Position numbers and translations under genes: made by a program. From Melioribacteraceae bacterium (GTDB taxonomy: Bacteria; Bacteroidota; Ignavibacteria; Ignavibacteriales; Melioribacteraceae): a DNA stretch of 7,578 nucleotides. Positions 1-7,432 of the stretch are shown here, in pieces. The notes under the pieces are model-generated. The model saw nothing but the letters and a program-made list of their open reading frames with translations, was not told where the DNA came from and made no database searches. The first letter of the stretch is position 1; each line of letters starts with the position of its first letter. The stretch is from the NCBI GenBank assembly GCA_027036655.1, contig JALWEC010000427.1, positions 1 to 7,578 on the forward strand, read 5' to 3'.

Positions 1-149
1 CCGTCGCAGAGTTCTCCGGTATTGTTAAACTGAGTTCTAACTTTATTAATATCAAAAATATTCCATCTTTGATTAACCATCGGATTTAATATCTGAGCCG
101 ATATATTTCCGAAAAGAAAAATCAAAATAATTATTAATGTTTTTTTCAT
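1..149 (-). CDS. Partial CDS: N-terminus of a secreted protein, paralogue of the 727-residue T9SS cargo
   Basis: The first 49 codons are present and the rest lies beyond the left edge. The ATG at 149 opens a typical Sec signal peptide: MKKT, then a run of Ile/Leu/Phe, then an ISAQ cleavage region near residue 19. The mature start (NPMVNQRWNIFDINKV...) aligns without gaps to the mature start of the product of 1218-3401 (NPMAFKRWNVMNINKV...). Over the 29 residues from NPM to the shared DG, 17 are identical. The start lies 9 bases after the stop of the PorV-like gene, so it is co-transcribed; the Shine-Dalgarno is weak (TAGG, overlapping that stop). By analogy with its paralogue it is probably exported by Sec and then T9SS, but its C-terminus is not visible, so a sorting domain is only inferred. 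Its function is unknown. The paralogy is secure for this segment only. Confidence 0.85.
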   Translation of the reverse strand, partial: MKKTLIIILIFLFGNISAQILNPMVNQRWNIFDINKVRTQFNNTGELCD

Positions 150-158
150 CGTCGGCGC

Positions 159-1202
159 CTATAAATCTATTCTGATTGAAAATTGATTAAGATTGCCAAA
201 TACTCCGTATTTTAAGAATAAGTAGTCCAGCGTGATTTTATAATCGGTAAAGTTGGAAAAATCAAGTCCGCCTCCAATTGTATAAGAAACTTCGTCGTAA
301 TTAAATTTGTATCCGGCTCGCAGATATAATGTTTTCTCGAATCCGAGTTCTCCTCCGAGGTTATAGCGAACATCGTAATCTCTGCTGTCCAAAATATCAA
401 ACGCCGTAAGAAGCGTCCAAGTTTCGTTGTTGATAAAATAGTTTGAAACTCCGAATCTGAATAGAAGGGGAATTTCCCAATCGGCTGTTAATAGTTCTCC
501 CGGAATTTGTTTTCCCGTGGGACTTCCCGGAATAACGTAAGTAATATCCAAATCCCTTCCGGTAAATTTCATTTTGCTTCCGAAGTTGGCAAGCGATGCT
601 GCAAGACGAAGATTATTGTTAAAGAAGGAAGTCAGGAAAACCGCTCCAACGTCAAATCCGAACGCTTCGGCGTGAGCGTTTGCAATATCTTCCCGAATAT
701 ATTTTACTTTTACTCCGAACGAGAATCTGTCGGTCATTTGTCGCGAATATCCCAGCCCGAGGCATAAATCGCTCGCCGAAAAGAATCTTCCTGTTCCGTC
801 CTGATCGTAAACCGTCGTTTCTTCAATCGTTCCGTAATCAAGATATTGCAAATCGGCTCCGATAGTTCCCGCTTCTCCTAAGTTCAACGCTCCGGCAATG
901 TAGGAATTTCTTGTCCCCACAAGCCAATTCATTGTGGAAAAACTTAAGGATACATCTTTATCTATTCTCGATAAAGCTCCGACATTCCAGAACATCGCCG
1001 CCGGTCCGTCAACCGTCGCGATTGCCGCGTCTCCCATTGCCATTACTCGCGCGTCAACTCCGATTTTAAGGAAGTTTGCCGCCGAAGTTCCCGAATAATC
1101 AACGTTTTGCGCCGATAAATTATCCGCGGTTGCGATAAGCGTTAACATCGAAGCGGTTATCAAAATTAATATTTTTCTACTTTTGAATAAATAGCCTTTC
1201 AT
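159..1202 (-). CDS. PorV/PorQ-family outer-membrane beta-barrel protein
   Basis: The 347-residue product has a signal peptide (about residues 1-32, ending LSAQ) followed by the family hallmark at about 43-80: FLKIGVDARVMAMGDAAIA, then AAMFWNVGALSRI. This matches the 'L-IG-ARA-GMG-A--A...A-YWNPAGL' pattern of PorV/PorQ-type proteins. The remainder is alternating aromatic/glycine beta-strands typical of a FadL-like barrel, ending in FSIRIDL. In characterised T9SS systems PorV binds C-terminal sorting domains of cargo as it leaves the translocon and shuttles it to the sortase/attachment complex. PorQ works with PorZ. The gene sits between two paralogous cargo-type genes, 15 bases after the first and 9 before the second, which suggests a PorV-like carrier dedicated to them. 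The start is supported by an AGGAG 6 bases upstream. Such paralogues are common in this phylum, so whether this is the core PorV of the cell cannot be told. Confidence 0.9.
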   Translation of the reverse strand: MKGYLFKSRKILILITASMLTLIATADNLSAQNVDYSGTSAANFLKIGVDARVMAMGDAAIATVDGPAAMFWNVGALSRIDKDVSLSFSTMNWLVGTRNSYIAGALNLGEAGTIGADLQYLDYGTIEETTVYDQDGTGRFFSASDLCLGLGYSRQMTDRFSFGVKVKYIREDIANAHAEAFGFDVGAVFLTSFFNNNLRLAASLANFGSKMKFTGRDLDITYVIPGSPTGKQIPGELLTADWEIPLLFRFGVSNYFINNETWTLLTAFDILDSRDYDVRYNLGGELGFEKTLYLRAGYKFNYDEVSYTIGGGLDFSNFTDYKITLDYLFLKYGVFGNLNQFSIRIDL

Positions 1203-1208
1203 TACTAA

Positions 1209-1213
1209 CTCCT
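1209..1213 (-). promoter_or_regulatory. Shine-Dalgarno site of the PorV-like gene
   Basis: AGGAG on the minus strand, followed by TTAGTA and the ATG at 1202. It is the only strong Shine-Dalgarno in the window; the other operon starts have only TAGG- or GGA-like matches. It fixes the start of the PorV-like gene and may favour its translation over its neighbours. Confidence 0.7.
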
Positions 1214-1217
1214 GACA

Positions 1218-3401
1218 TTAGAGTATTACAAAAATTTTACCTGTCTTAATTCCGACCGGAGAATTTATATAATAAAAATAAACTCCGGGCGCTACCAATT
1301 GGTTATATCTGTTTTTTAAGTTCCATTTCTCAATGCTTGAAGATGAGTTATGGCGCAAAGTTCTAATATGCTCGCCGTTGCTGTTGAATATTGATATGTC
1401 GGCTTTTATCGGTAATCCCGTAAACTGAATCGTGTGTTCGTTAAAAGACGTTTCCCATATCGCGTTTAATTTATACGGATTCGGAACTACTTTAACGTTT
1501 TTCAGTCCGGATTTAGCCGGCGGCAGTTCGGGACGAACCGCGATCGTATTATTTAATTCAGCGGGATTAGGCGCGGGACTATTTTCCAACGGTCCGATTA
1601 TTCCGTTTCCCGAGTCGTAAGCGGCAACGTAATATCGGTAGTTGATTCCGTTAAGAACCGTTCTGTCAATATAAACATTAACAGAATCGCCGTTGTCAAA
1701 CGAATTTATTTTTCCGTTGAGATGAAGACCTTTGAGAGTGTCGTTTTCGACGACGGTGCGAATTTGAGTCCAATTATCATCGCCGAGATAGAACCAAGCA
1801 AATTCAGGCAGCGTTTGATAATAATCTTTAACGCCATCCTCCAAATCGTACTGGGCAAGGGGAACGTAGTGAATGCCGCCGTCGAAATCGGTGAAACTTT
1901 CGCTTCCCCAAGTTTGTCCGTTATCTTCCGAACGGTAAATCTTGTAACCTTCAAACTGTTCGTCGGCTTCGCTGTTTGTACTCCAGACAAGCGTAACGTT
2001 TCTGTCGCCGATAAACGCTTCAACTTTCGGGGCGGGCGGGGCATCAACTATTTTCCAGTTGTTCCGGTAAAGCGTAATAGCGTTTTTTGCGTTTTTCTTT
2101 ATATCTTTCTCGCTGTTCCCGAAAACGGTTGCGAAGATTAAAGTGTCGGTTTCGCCGGGAGCCAAATCGAAAGGATTCGAACCGATTATCTGCAGTCCGT
2201 CCGCTCCTTGTCCGACGTAATAGCCGGGACCGCCGTTCTGAGCGTCGGGAATTCCGTCGCCGTCAAAATCATCGTCAATCCCGTCTCCGTCGCTGTCCTG
2301 CGGATCGTTTAAGTTAAGCAGATTCCATTTGTAATACATCTCAGGATCTCCGCCGCTTCCCGAAGCGGAAGTTTGTCCCTGCCAGAAATGAGCGGCGTCG
2401 TAAGTTTTAATTTTTCCATCTCCGCCGGGCATTTTAAGAGCTACAACTCCCGCCCAAGCGATTTTATCCGGTGATAACGCTCCGCCGCCGACAGGATCTT
2501 CCTCGTAACCGTCGTCGTCGGTTCCGTAGGCAAGCTGCAGGGATTGATCAAAATAGTGTCTGTCGGCGTCATAACCAACTCCGGGAATAAACGCAGGCAA
2601 AAACCCGAAATCGAGATGAACTCCCATTCTCATTTCGTTAATCGGTTTTCTGTTCGGATTGCGGATAATATAAACCCAAACAATAAAATCATCGTAAAGG
2701 GTTCCTTTCCACGCCATTCCTCGCATCATCATTTGAGTGCGAAGCCATCTTGTTTTAGAATTTCCGCTTCCAAGCTGGTCGGTTCCGCCCCAGCCGAATG
2801 TTAAGCTCATCATCTCCTGATCGGCAAGCTGTTTACCGTCAGCCCCAAATCCGGGCCAACCGGTTACGCTGTCTTTAAGAATCGGAATATCCGGAAGGGA
2901 ATTGTTTTGAATTGTCTCTCCGTTTATTCCATCTTTCGGGATGTAATTCGGCCACTTATCCGGCCAAGTTGAGGGCCACGAAGCGGGGTCTGTGCTAACC
3001 GAAGCGGAAACCGGATTAACGAATTCAGGATAAGGCGCAAAATGTTCTTCGTTCCAAAAGTCCGCCGGACCTTCGTCCATTGCGCCGTCGAGATAAGGAA
3101 GGTTTTCGGGATTTACTCCGCCGACAACGGAACTGTCCTGTTCAGCCGGCGCTCCGACAACAACAGCGACGCAGGTGCCCCAGTTGAGTCCGCTTCCCTG
3201 CGGATACTCGAAAGAGGGAATTCTCGCAAGGGAGTAGTTCTGATTATTGCCGTCGTTTAGCATACCGACATTATCGAAAGTGGTAGCCACTTTATTAATG
3301 TTCATTACATTCCACCTCTTGAACGCCATTGGGTTATTCTGCGGGAGAATTTCGGCAAACGCGAGGAGCGTAATAAATATTACGGGGAAAATCTTATTCA
3401 T
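1218..3401 (-). CDS. T9SS-secreted protein with Ca-binding-type repeat, FnIII-like domain and type A sorting domain
   Basis: This 727-residue product starts with a signal peptide (about 1-21). A large region (about 22-450) matches no enzyme family I recognise. It is rich in Trp, Gly and Pro and includes PSTWPDKWPNYIP and a strand-rich stretch at about 228-270. At 369-386 it carries DSDGDGIDDDFDGDGIPD, an acidic DxDxDG repeat of the thrombospondin-3/EF-hand-like calcium-binding type. A fibronectin III-like domain spans about 455-600 (APPAPKVEAFIGDRNVTLVW, then GYKIYRS, and YRYYVAAYDSG near the end). The last ~92 residues are a T9SS type A sorting domain: VKVVPNPYKL, IFNSNGEHIRTL, GVYFYYI and TGKIFVIL. 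It is therefore predicted to cross the outer membrane by T9SS and be released or surface-anchored. The start follows the receptor stop by 4 bases (TGA-AATA-ATG), which suggests translational coupling. A single Cys (77) is present. A binding or structural role is plausible but not shown. Confidence 0.92.
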   Translation of the reverse strand: MNKIFPVIFITLLAFAEILPQNNPMAFKRWNVMNINKVATTFDNVGMLNDGNNQNYSLARIPSFEYPQGSGLNWGTCVAVVVGAPAEQDSSVVGGVNPENLPYLDGAMDEGPADFWNEEHFAPYPEFVNPVSASVSTDPASWPSTWPDKWPNYIPKDGINGETIQNNSLPDIPILKDSVTGWPGFGADGKQLADQEMMSLTFGWGGTDQLGSGNSKTRWLRTQMMMRGMAWKGTLYDDFIVWVYIIRNPNRKPINEMRMGVHLDFGFLPAFIPGVGYDADRHYFDQSLQLAYGTDDDGYEEDPVGGGALSPDKIAWAGVVALKMPGGDGKIKTYDAAHFWQGQTSASGSGGDPEMYYKWNLLNLNDPQDSDGDGIDDDFDGDGIPDAQNGGPGYYVGQGADGLQIIGSNPFDLAPGETDTLIFATVFGNSEKDIKKNAKNAITLYRNNWKIVDAPPAPKVEAFIGDRNVTLVWSTNSEADEQFEGYKIYRSEDNGQTWGSESFTDFDGGIHYVPLAQYDLEDGVKDYYQTLPEFAWFYLGDDNWTQIRTVVENDTLKGLHLNGKINSFDNGDSVNVYIDRTVLNGINYRYYVAAYDSGNGIIGPLENSPAPNPAELNNTIAVRPELPPAKSGLKNVKVVPNPYKLNAIWETSFNEHTIQFTGLPIKADISIFNSNGEHIRTLRHNSSSSIEKWNLKNRYNQLVAPGVYFYYINSPVGIKTGKIFVIL

Positions 3402-3405
3402 TATT

Positions 3406-5949
3406 TCAATTCCATATTTTTATTCCGAATTGAATTGTTCTTCCCGGTCCGTACATCGAGGGATTATTTGTGTAGTCGTGCGATGTCGCCGGATTTGCAT
3501 CGTCGCCCGGTATTCCCGAATCGGAATATACCCACCAAACATTTTTGTCGTTTGTGGCGTTCAATATCTGAATAAAAAATTGTTCCTTGGTTCCCAGCAA
3601 ATTAAAGTTTTTAAAGAGGTTAATATTTAGCTGATGAACCCACGGACTCCTTTCGGCGTTAGGAGCAAAAGCCGAGCGTGTATAAGGAAATCCCGATGAG
3701 TAGCTTCCGTAAATCGAGAATCCATATCCGCTTTTGGTTTGATAATAGACGTTTGCTCTGAACGAATGGGGCTGATCCCAGTTGGCGGGGAATGTCCTTG
3801 ATTCGTCTGTCGCCATTTGGAAGAGTACGGACGAGCTTACCAGCGTTTGTGTAAAAGTGTAATTAAAGAAAGCGGAAAAATTATTGGAGAAGTGTTTCTT
3901 CAGCGAGATTTCAAAACCTTTCACGGTTGAATAATCAATATTCCCCATCATCTGAAAACGTTTTCCTTCGGAAGTTTCATTCATCACAACGCCGATTAAA
4001 TCGCGCGTTTTACGATAGAATGCGGTAACGTCAAGCGACACTCTGTCGCTAACGAGCGCCTGAACTCCGAATTCGTAATTGGTGGTTTTTTCGGTTTTAA
4101 TTTCGGTATCTGCAATTGGCGTGTTCTCCAACTGCGGATTGGGTCTGTATTCGCCTGTGGACGCTAAGTAATAAGTTCCTTCGTAAACTTTAAAGAAATT
4201 CGGGTACTGATAAAATTGTCCGTAACCGAAACGGATTGCGATTTTATCGGCAATCGGGAAGCTGATTCCGAAGCGCGGCGTAACGTAATATTCTTTTTTT
4301 GATTGAGTCAGCCTTGCCGATAAATCGGTTAAGTCGGATAAATTGAGTAAGACTTTTCTGTTGGGATTTATATAATCAAAGCGCGCGCCGAGATTTATAA
4401 TCATTCCCATATCGTCAAATTCCATCTTTTCGTTTACATACAATCCGCCGTGCTGCGGTCTGTAATCATACTTTTCGAGCACCGCGCCGCCGTCCGGATT
4501 TTTCCTTTCGAGATAGGTATGATATTGCTCAAAAGTTCCTCCGACAGAAAGATTGTGAATTTTATTTATCTGCCAAACATAATCGGCTTTTCCTTCGTAT
4601 CTGTCGAACTTGGTTTCAAACCAAACCCAGTCTTCGCCGGTAACCGAAAACTCAGCGGTTCCCGTTTGCGGTAAAATGCTGTAATAAGAAGGGTCGTCGT
4701 AAACTCTGGAAATAAAATTGCGGCTGTATTTGGCTACCGAAACATTCAAAAAACTTTTCGGATTAAATACGTAGTTGGCTTTTCCGTAAATCAGCTGACT
4801 GTTTAATCTTACGCGCGGAGTTCCGTAAGGATTATATTTAAAATAATGATTGTAAACGCCTCTGTTTGATTTGGAGTAAAAACCTCCGAATGTAAGATGC
4901 AGACTTGTAACCGGATTCCAGATTATTCGTCCTTCGCTGAACTGCGTGTCGAGATATTGCATCGGAACTTTTATCGGTACGCCGCTTTTATCTCTTCCTT
5001 CGCTGTTTACATATTCGGGATAAATGTAGCCGTAAATATATCCGTCCGTGCTGTAAACTCTGTGCGAAAAAATCACTCCGAGCTTTTTGTAGAAGGGGAG
5101 AGCGGAATTAAAATAAACCTCGCCGCTGTAAGTATTGTTGGAAGCGTTTTGCAAAACGTTGTCCGTAAAACCTTTGAGCGCGAATTTCGGAGCGGGGGAA
5201 AGCTGACTGTGAGGAGTAATGCTCACAACGCCCGACATAGCTTCGCCGTATTTCGGTCCGAACGTTCCCGAATGTGTTTCCAATGAGCTAATGCCGAGTT
5301 CGCTTATTTGATCGATATAAAATCCGCCCCAGAGTTGATCGTTGACGGTAATTCCGTCGTAAAGAAAAAGAGTTTCGTTTTCTCTGCCCCCGCGGAAGTG
5401 TAATCCGTCGGAGGGAACCGTAGCAAACTGTCCGAACGCCGGAAGTTCGCTGACAGGCTGCGTTCTGATATTCTTAACGATTCCGGCTTCCTGAGTTAGC
5501 AAATCTTCAATAGTGGATTTGGGCAGACGCGCAATTTCTTCGGATGTCCTTGCCTGAACTTTACTCGTTAGGTCTTTCTGCACCGGAGGGTTTTTATATT
5601 CCACAACCGTTACTTCCTGCATATTCACGCTTTCCATTGAAATCTTAAAATTTAAATTGGTCGTTAAGCCCGAAACAACTTTAACGTCTTTTTGTTCTAC
5701 GGTTTGATATCCAACCATTTTGGCAAGCACGTTGTAGGAACCGGACGGAACGTTCAATATGATGTAAGAACCGTTAATATCCGTTGCGGAACCGATTGTG
5801 GTTCCTTTTAGAATTATATTAACGCCGGGCAGAGGTTCGCCGGTTTTTTTATCGGTTACTTTTCCCGCGATTTTTCCGGAGCTTTGCGCGGCAGACTGAC
5901 CTGCTACGATAAAAAGCATAATCAAAAAATAAAATATTTTCTTTTTCAT
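3406..5949 (-). CDS. TonB-dependent outer-membrane receptor with carboxypeptidase-regulatory-like N-domain
   Basis: The 847-residue product starts MKKKIFYFLIMLF with a signal peptide ending AAQ (about residue 22). A CarboxypepD_reg-like domain follows at about 25-105 (GKIAGKVTDKKTGEPLPGVN, TDINGSYIILNVPSGSY). A probable TonB box, MQEVTVVEY, lies near 110-118. The plug spans about 130-247, with LHFRGGRENETLFLYDGI and GPKYGEAMSGVVSI. A long beta-barrel fills the rest (for example YYVTPRFGISFP and IRFGYGQFYQYPNF). Length and order are normal for the family, which takes up ligands across the outer membrane using TonB-ExbBD energy. I chose the ATG at 5949 because it has GGTAGG upstream and a Lys-rich signal n-region. 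An in-frame ATG at 5964 would add MVGLR but has no Shine-Dalgarno. The preceding gene encodes a beta-propeller lipoprotein, a likely partner. The C-terminus ends IKIWN, so the usual terminal aromatic is the penultimate residue. The substrate is unknown. Confidence 0.95.
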   Translation of the reverse strand: MKKKIFYFLIMLFIVAGQSAAQSSGKIAGKVTDKKTGEPLPGVNIILKGTTIGSATDINGSYIILNVPSGSYNVLAKMVGYQTVEQKDVKVVSGLTTNLNFKISMESVNMQEVTVVEYKNPPVQKDLTSKVQARTSEEIARLPKSTIEDLLTQEAGIVKNIRTQPVSELPAFGQFATVPSDGLHFRGGRENETLFLYDGITVNDQLWGGFYIDQISELGISSLETHSGTFGPKYGEAMSGVVSITPHSQLSPAPKFALKGFTDNVLQNASNNTYSGEVYFNSALPFYKKLGVIFSHRVYSTDGYIYGYIYPEYVNSEGRDKSGVPIKVPMQYLDTQFSEGRIIWNPVTSLHLTFGGFYSKSNRGVYNHYFKYNPYGTPRVRLNSQLIYGKANYVFNPKSFLNVSVAKYSRNFISRVYDDPSYYSILPQTGTAEFSVTGEDWVWFETKFDRYEGKADYVWQINKIHNLSVGGTFEQYHTYLERKNPDGGAVLEKYDYRPQHGGLYVNEKMEFDDMGMIINLGARFDYINPNRKVLLNLSDLTDLSARLTQSKKEYYVTPRFGISFPIADKIAIRFGYGQFYQYPNFFKVYEGTYYLASTGEYRPNPQLENTPIADTEIKTEKTTNYEFGVQALVSDRVSLDVTAFYRKTRDLIGVVMNETSEGKRFQMMGNIDYSTVKGFEISLKKHFSNNFSAFFNYTFTQTLVSSSVLFQMATDESRTFPANWDQPHSFRANVYYQTKSGYGFSIYGSYSSGFPYTRSAFAPNAERSPWVHQLNINLFKNFNLLGTKEQFFIQILNATNDKNVWWVYSDSGIPGDDANPATSHDYTNNPSMYGPGRTIQFGIKIWN

Positions 5950-5982
5950 TCTTAAACCTACCATAACTGTATAGCTTAATAT

Positions 5983-7380
5983 TTATTTTGCATAATTGTT
6001 TTTACTAACGGCGATATATTTAAGACTTCCGTTTATTTTTGTTTTGCTGATTTCCCGCATAGTCTTTGTCTCGATTATATGCAGCGACGAATCGCCCGGA
6101 GTTACGGCGTAAAGAAGTTCGCCGGAGTTTGTAATTCCGAGTTTATCTATTTCCTCTCCGAAAGTGAAAACATTCTCGATACTTTGCGTCGAAACGTTTA
6201 TCTTCAAAATACCGCCGTCCGAGTCGGAGCCGGAATATTTGTAGTAAGATGAATAATAATAATCGCCTTTGATTGTTCCGTCTCCCGCGTAAGGATATCC
6301 CGTCTCAATCGGGCTTTCGGGAGAATTGGTCTGAGTATTAAATACGGCAATTTTGTCGGTTCTCTTTTGCGGAATAAAAAGATATTTGCCGTCGTCGGAA
6401 ACTTCAATATCGATACCTTTATTGTCGGTCAAAAGCGTATCGATAATATAATTATCGTTAAAGTCCTGAGCGTCAACAGCCTCAACATCCTTATTTGTAC
6501 TCGAAATAAAGTATAATTTATCCGTTAGTGAAGAATAAGCTACGTCGAGAGGCTTAAAATTATTTGTAAATGAATAAGTAGTTTCCGCCGTGTAAGAATC
6601 CAAATTTATTACCGTAAATGATTTTGCCGATTTATTTGTAACGTACGCTTTATCCTGACTGAAACCTACGTTTGTCGGACCTAAACCGACTTGCACTACT
6701 TTTGCAACTTCAAAACTTTGAGGATCGATTAACGAAATCGTCCCGTCCGTTGTTTTCAGATTAACCATCCAGAGATAATTTCCTTTCGGCGAAAACTCAA
6801 GCGACGCAGTTTGGTAATCTTCCGCAGTTGCGTTTACATAGAGACTATCGATATACTGATTCAATTTTCCGGAACGATAAAGGACTTGCTTCTGCGCTTT
6901 ATCCCTTACGAAAACATAAGGGAATCCGCCGTCCGAATAATCTCCTTCGGTAAAAAACCAAAACTTTTGAGGAACGTCTTCGTCGTTCGGGGAAATCATA
7001 GAATTACCGTGCGCATCCCGCACTCCGCCGTGAACCGAAACGGTATATACTTCGGCTCTATTGTAAGAACTTCCCGGCGTGAAAATAACAACGGTATCGC
7101 TTTCGGGCGCGTAGGAAAAATTGCCGTTAATTTTTCCGCTTATACTTTCTACATTAACATTTGCAGGGAAAGTCGATAGATCCATTTTCTCATTAAAAAA
7201 CATTTTGACCGGCTGATTAACGGGAACAACAAGATTCGATATTCCGAGAGTATCAAACTTAACAAATTTCGGGCGAGTATTTTCCACCGGCTCTGTAGGC
7301 ATTCTATCGGGAATACAGCTTTGAAAAAATAGCGTTCCCATAAAAAGAGTTAAAACAATTTTAAATATTTTCTTTTGCAT
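5983..7380 (-). CDS. Lipoprotein with Big_5/SbsA-like Ig domain and YncE-like beta-propeller
   Basis: The 465-residue product has a lipoprotein-type signal peptide: Lys-rich start, hydrophobic core, and LFFQSC with the lipid-acceptor Cys at 22, which is the only Cys in the protein. After a linker (IPDRMPTEPVENTRP) comes an Ig-like domain of the Big_5/SbsA type at about 36-146 (VPVNQPVKMFFNEKMD, VVIFTPGSSY, YTVSVHGGVRDAHGN, FWFFTEG). From about 153 to 460 are repeated four-strand blades, probably six or seven, resembling YncE/cytochrome D1-like propellers (LIDPQSFEVAKVVQVGLGPT, DIEVSDDGKYLFIPQKRTD, IAVFNTQT). It is predicted to sit on the outer membrane. It is the first gene of the operon, directly ahead of the TonB-dependent receptor. 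This position resembles that of surface lipoproteins such as BtuG that cap a receptor and capture ligand. The receptor-cap role is inference. A Tyr-rich stretch (GDYYYSSYYKYSG, about 372-384) could contribute to binding. Confidence 0.9.
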   Translation of the reverse strand: MQKKIFKIVLTLFMGTLFFQSCIPDRMPTEPVENTRPKFVKFDTLGISNLVVPVNQPVKMFFNEKMDLSTFPANVNVESISGKINGNFSYAPESDTVVIFTPGSSYNRAEVYTVSVHGGVRDAHGNSMISPNDEDVPQKFWFFTEGDYSDGGFPYVFVRDKAQKQVLYRSGKLNQYIDSLYVNATAEDYQTASLEFSPKGNYLWMVNLKTTDGTISLIDPQSFEVAKVVQVGLGPTNVGFSQDKAYVTNKSAKSFTVINLDSYTAETTYSFTNNFKPLDVAYSSLTDKLYFISSTNKDVEAVDAQDFNDNYIIDTLLTDNKGIDIEVSDDGKYLFIPQKRTDKIAVFNTQTNSPESPIETGYPYAGDGTIKGDYYYSSYYKYSGSDSDGGILKINVSTQSIENVFTFGEEIDKLGITNSGELLYAVTPGDSSLHIIETKTMREISKTKINGSLKYIAVSKNNYAK

Positions 7381-7398
7381 TTTTCTACCACTTTAAAT

Positions 7399-7427
7399 GA
7401 TAAAAAAACGCGGTCGTCAGATGACAA
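7399..7427 (-). promoter_or_regulatory. Possible sigma-70-like promoter overlapping the terminator
   Basis: On the minus strand, TTGTCA (7422-7427) is followed after 17 bases by TTTATC (7399-7404). This is an acceptable -35 but a poor -10. It would place the transcription start only about ten bases before the ATG at 7380, giving an almost leaderless mRNA. No Bacteroidota-type TTTG/TAnnTTTG pair is evident in the gap. Chance resemblance is quite possible, since part of the -35 is a terminator arm. Confidence 0.2.
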
Positions 7428-7432
7428 CCGCG
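7402..7432 (-). terminator. Rho-independent terminator after the upstream T9SS cargo gene
   Basis: On the minus strand, CGCGGTTGTC (7423-7432) pairs with GACGACCGCG (7409-7418) across an ATCT loop. That gives a 10-bp GC-rich stem with one G-U pair, which can extend by closing pairs in the loop. Seven Ts follow immediately (7402-7408). The hairpin begins 10 bases after the TAG stop of the rightmost gene, so it ends that transcript and separates it from the operon starting at 7380. Confidence 0.92.

Noticed and set aside
1706..2047. Minus-strand ORF of 113 codons in another frame of the cargo gene
   Set aside because: Same-strand overlap of the FnIII-like region. Its Arg/Lys/Thr-rich composition looks like an out-of-frame reading, and there is no sign of a frameshift in the real gene.
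1722..2141. Plus-strand ORF of 139 codons opposite the T9SS cargo gene
   Set aside because: Antisense to a well-supported coding region with recognisable domains. The translation shows no family features and looks like a shadow frame.
3247..3630. Plus-strand ORF of 127 codons spanning the receptor/cargo junction
   Set aside because: It overlaps two convincing minus-strand genes in antisense, and no recognisable domain is present.
4897..5286. Plus-strand ORF of 129 codons within the receptor gene
   Set aside because: Antisense to the receptor's plug and barrel coding sequence, with no protein features of its own.
6811..7179. Plus-strand ORF of 122 codons within the lipoprotein gene
   Set aside because: Antisense shadow of the Ig/propeller coding region, with no signal or domain seen.
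3406..7380. Classical SusC/SusD glycan utilisation pair
   Set aside because: The lipoprotein is an Ig plus beta-propeller protein, not the helical TPR-like SusD fold, and no glycoside hydrolase or polysaccharide lyase is visible in the window.
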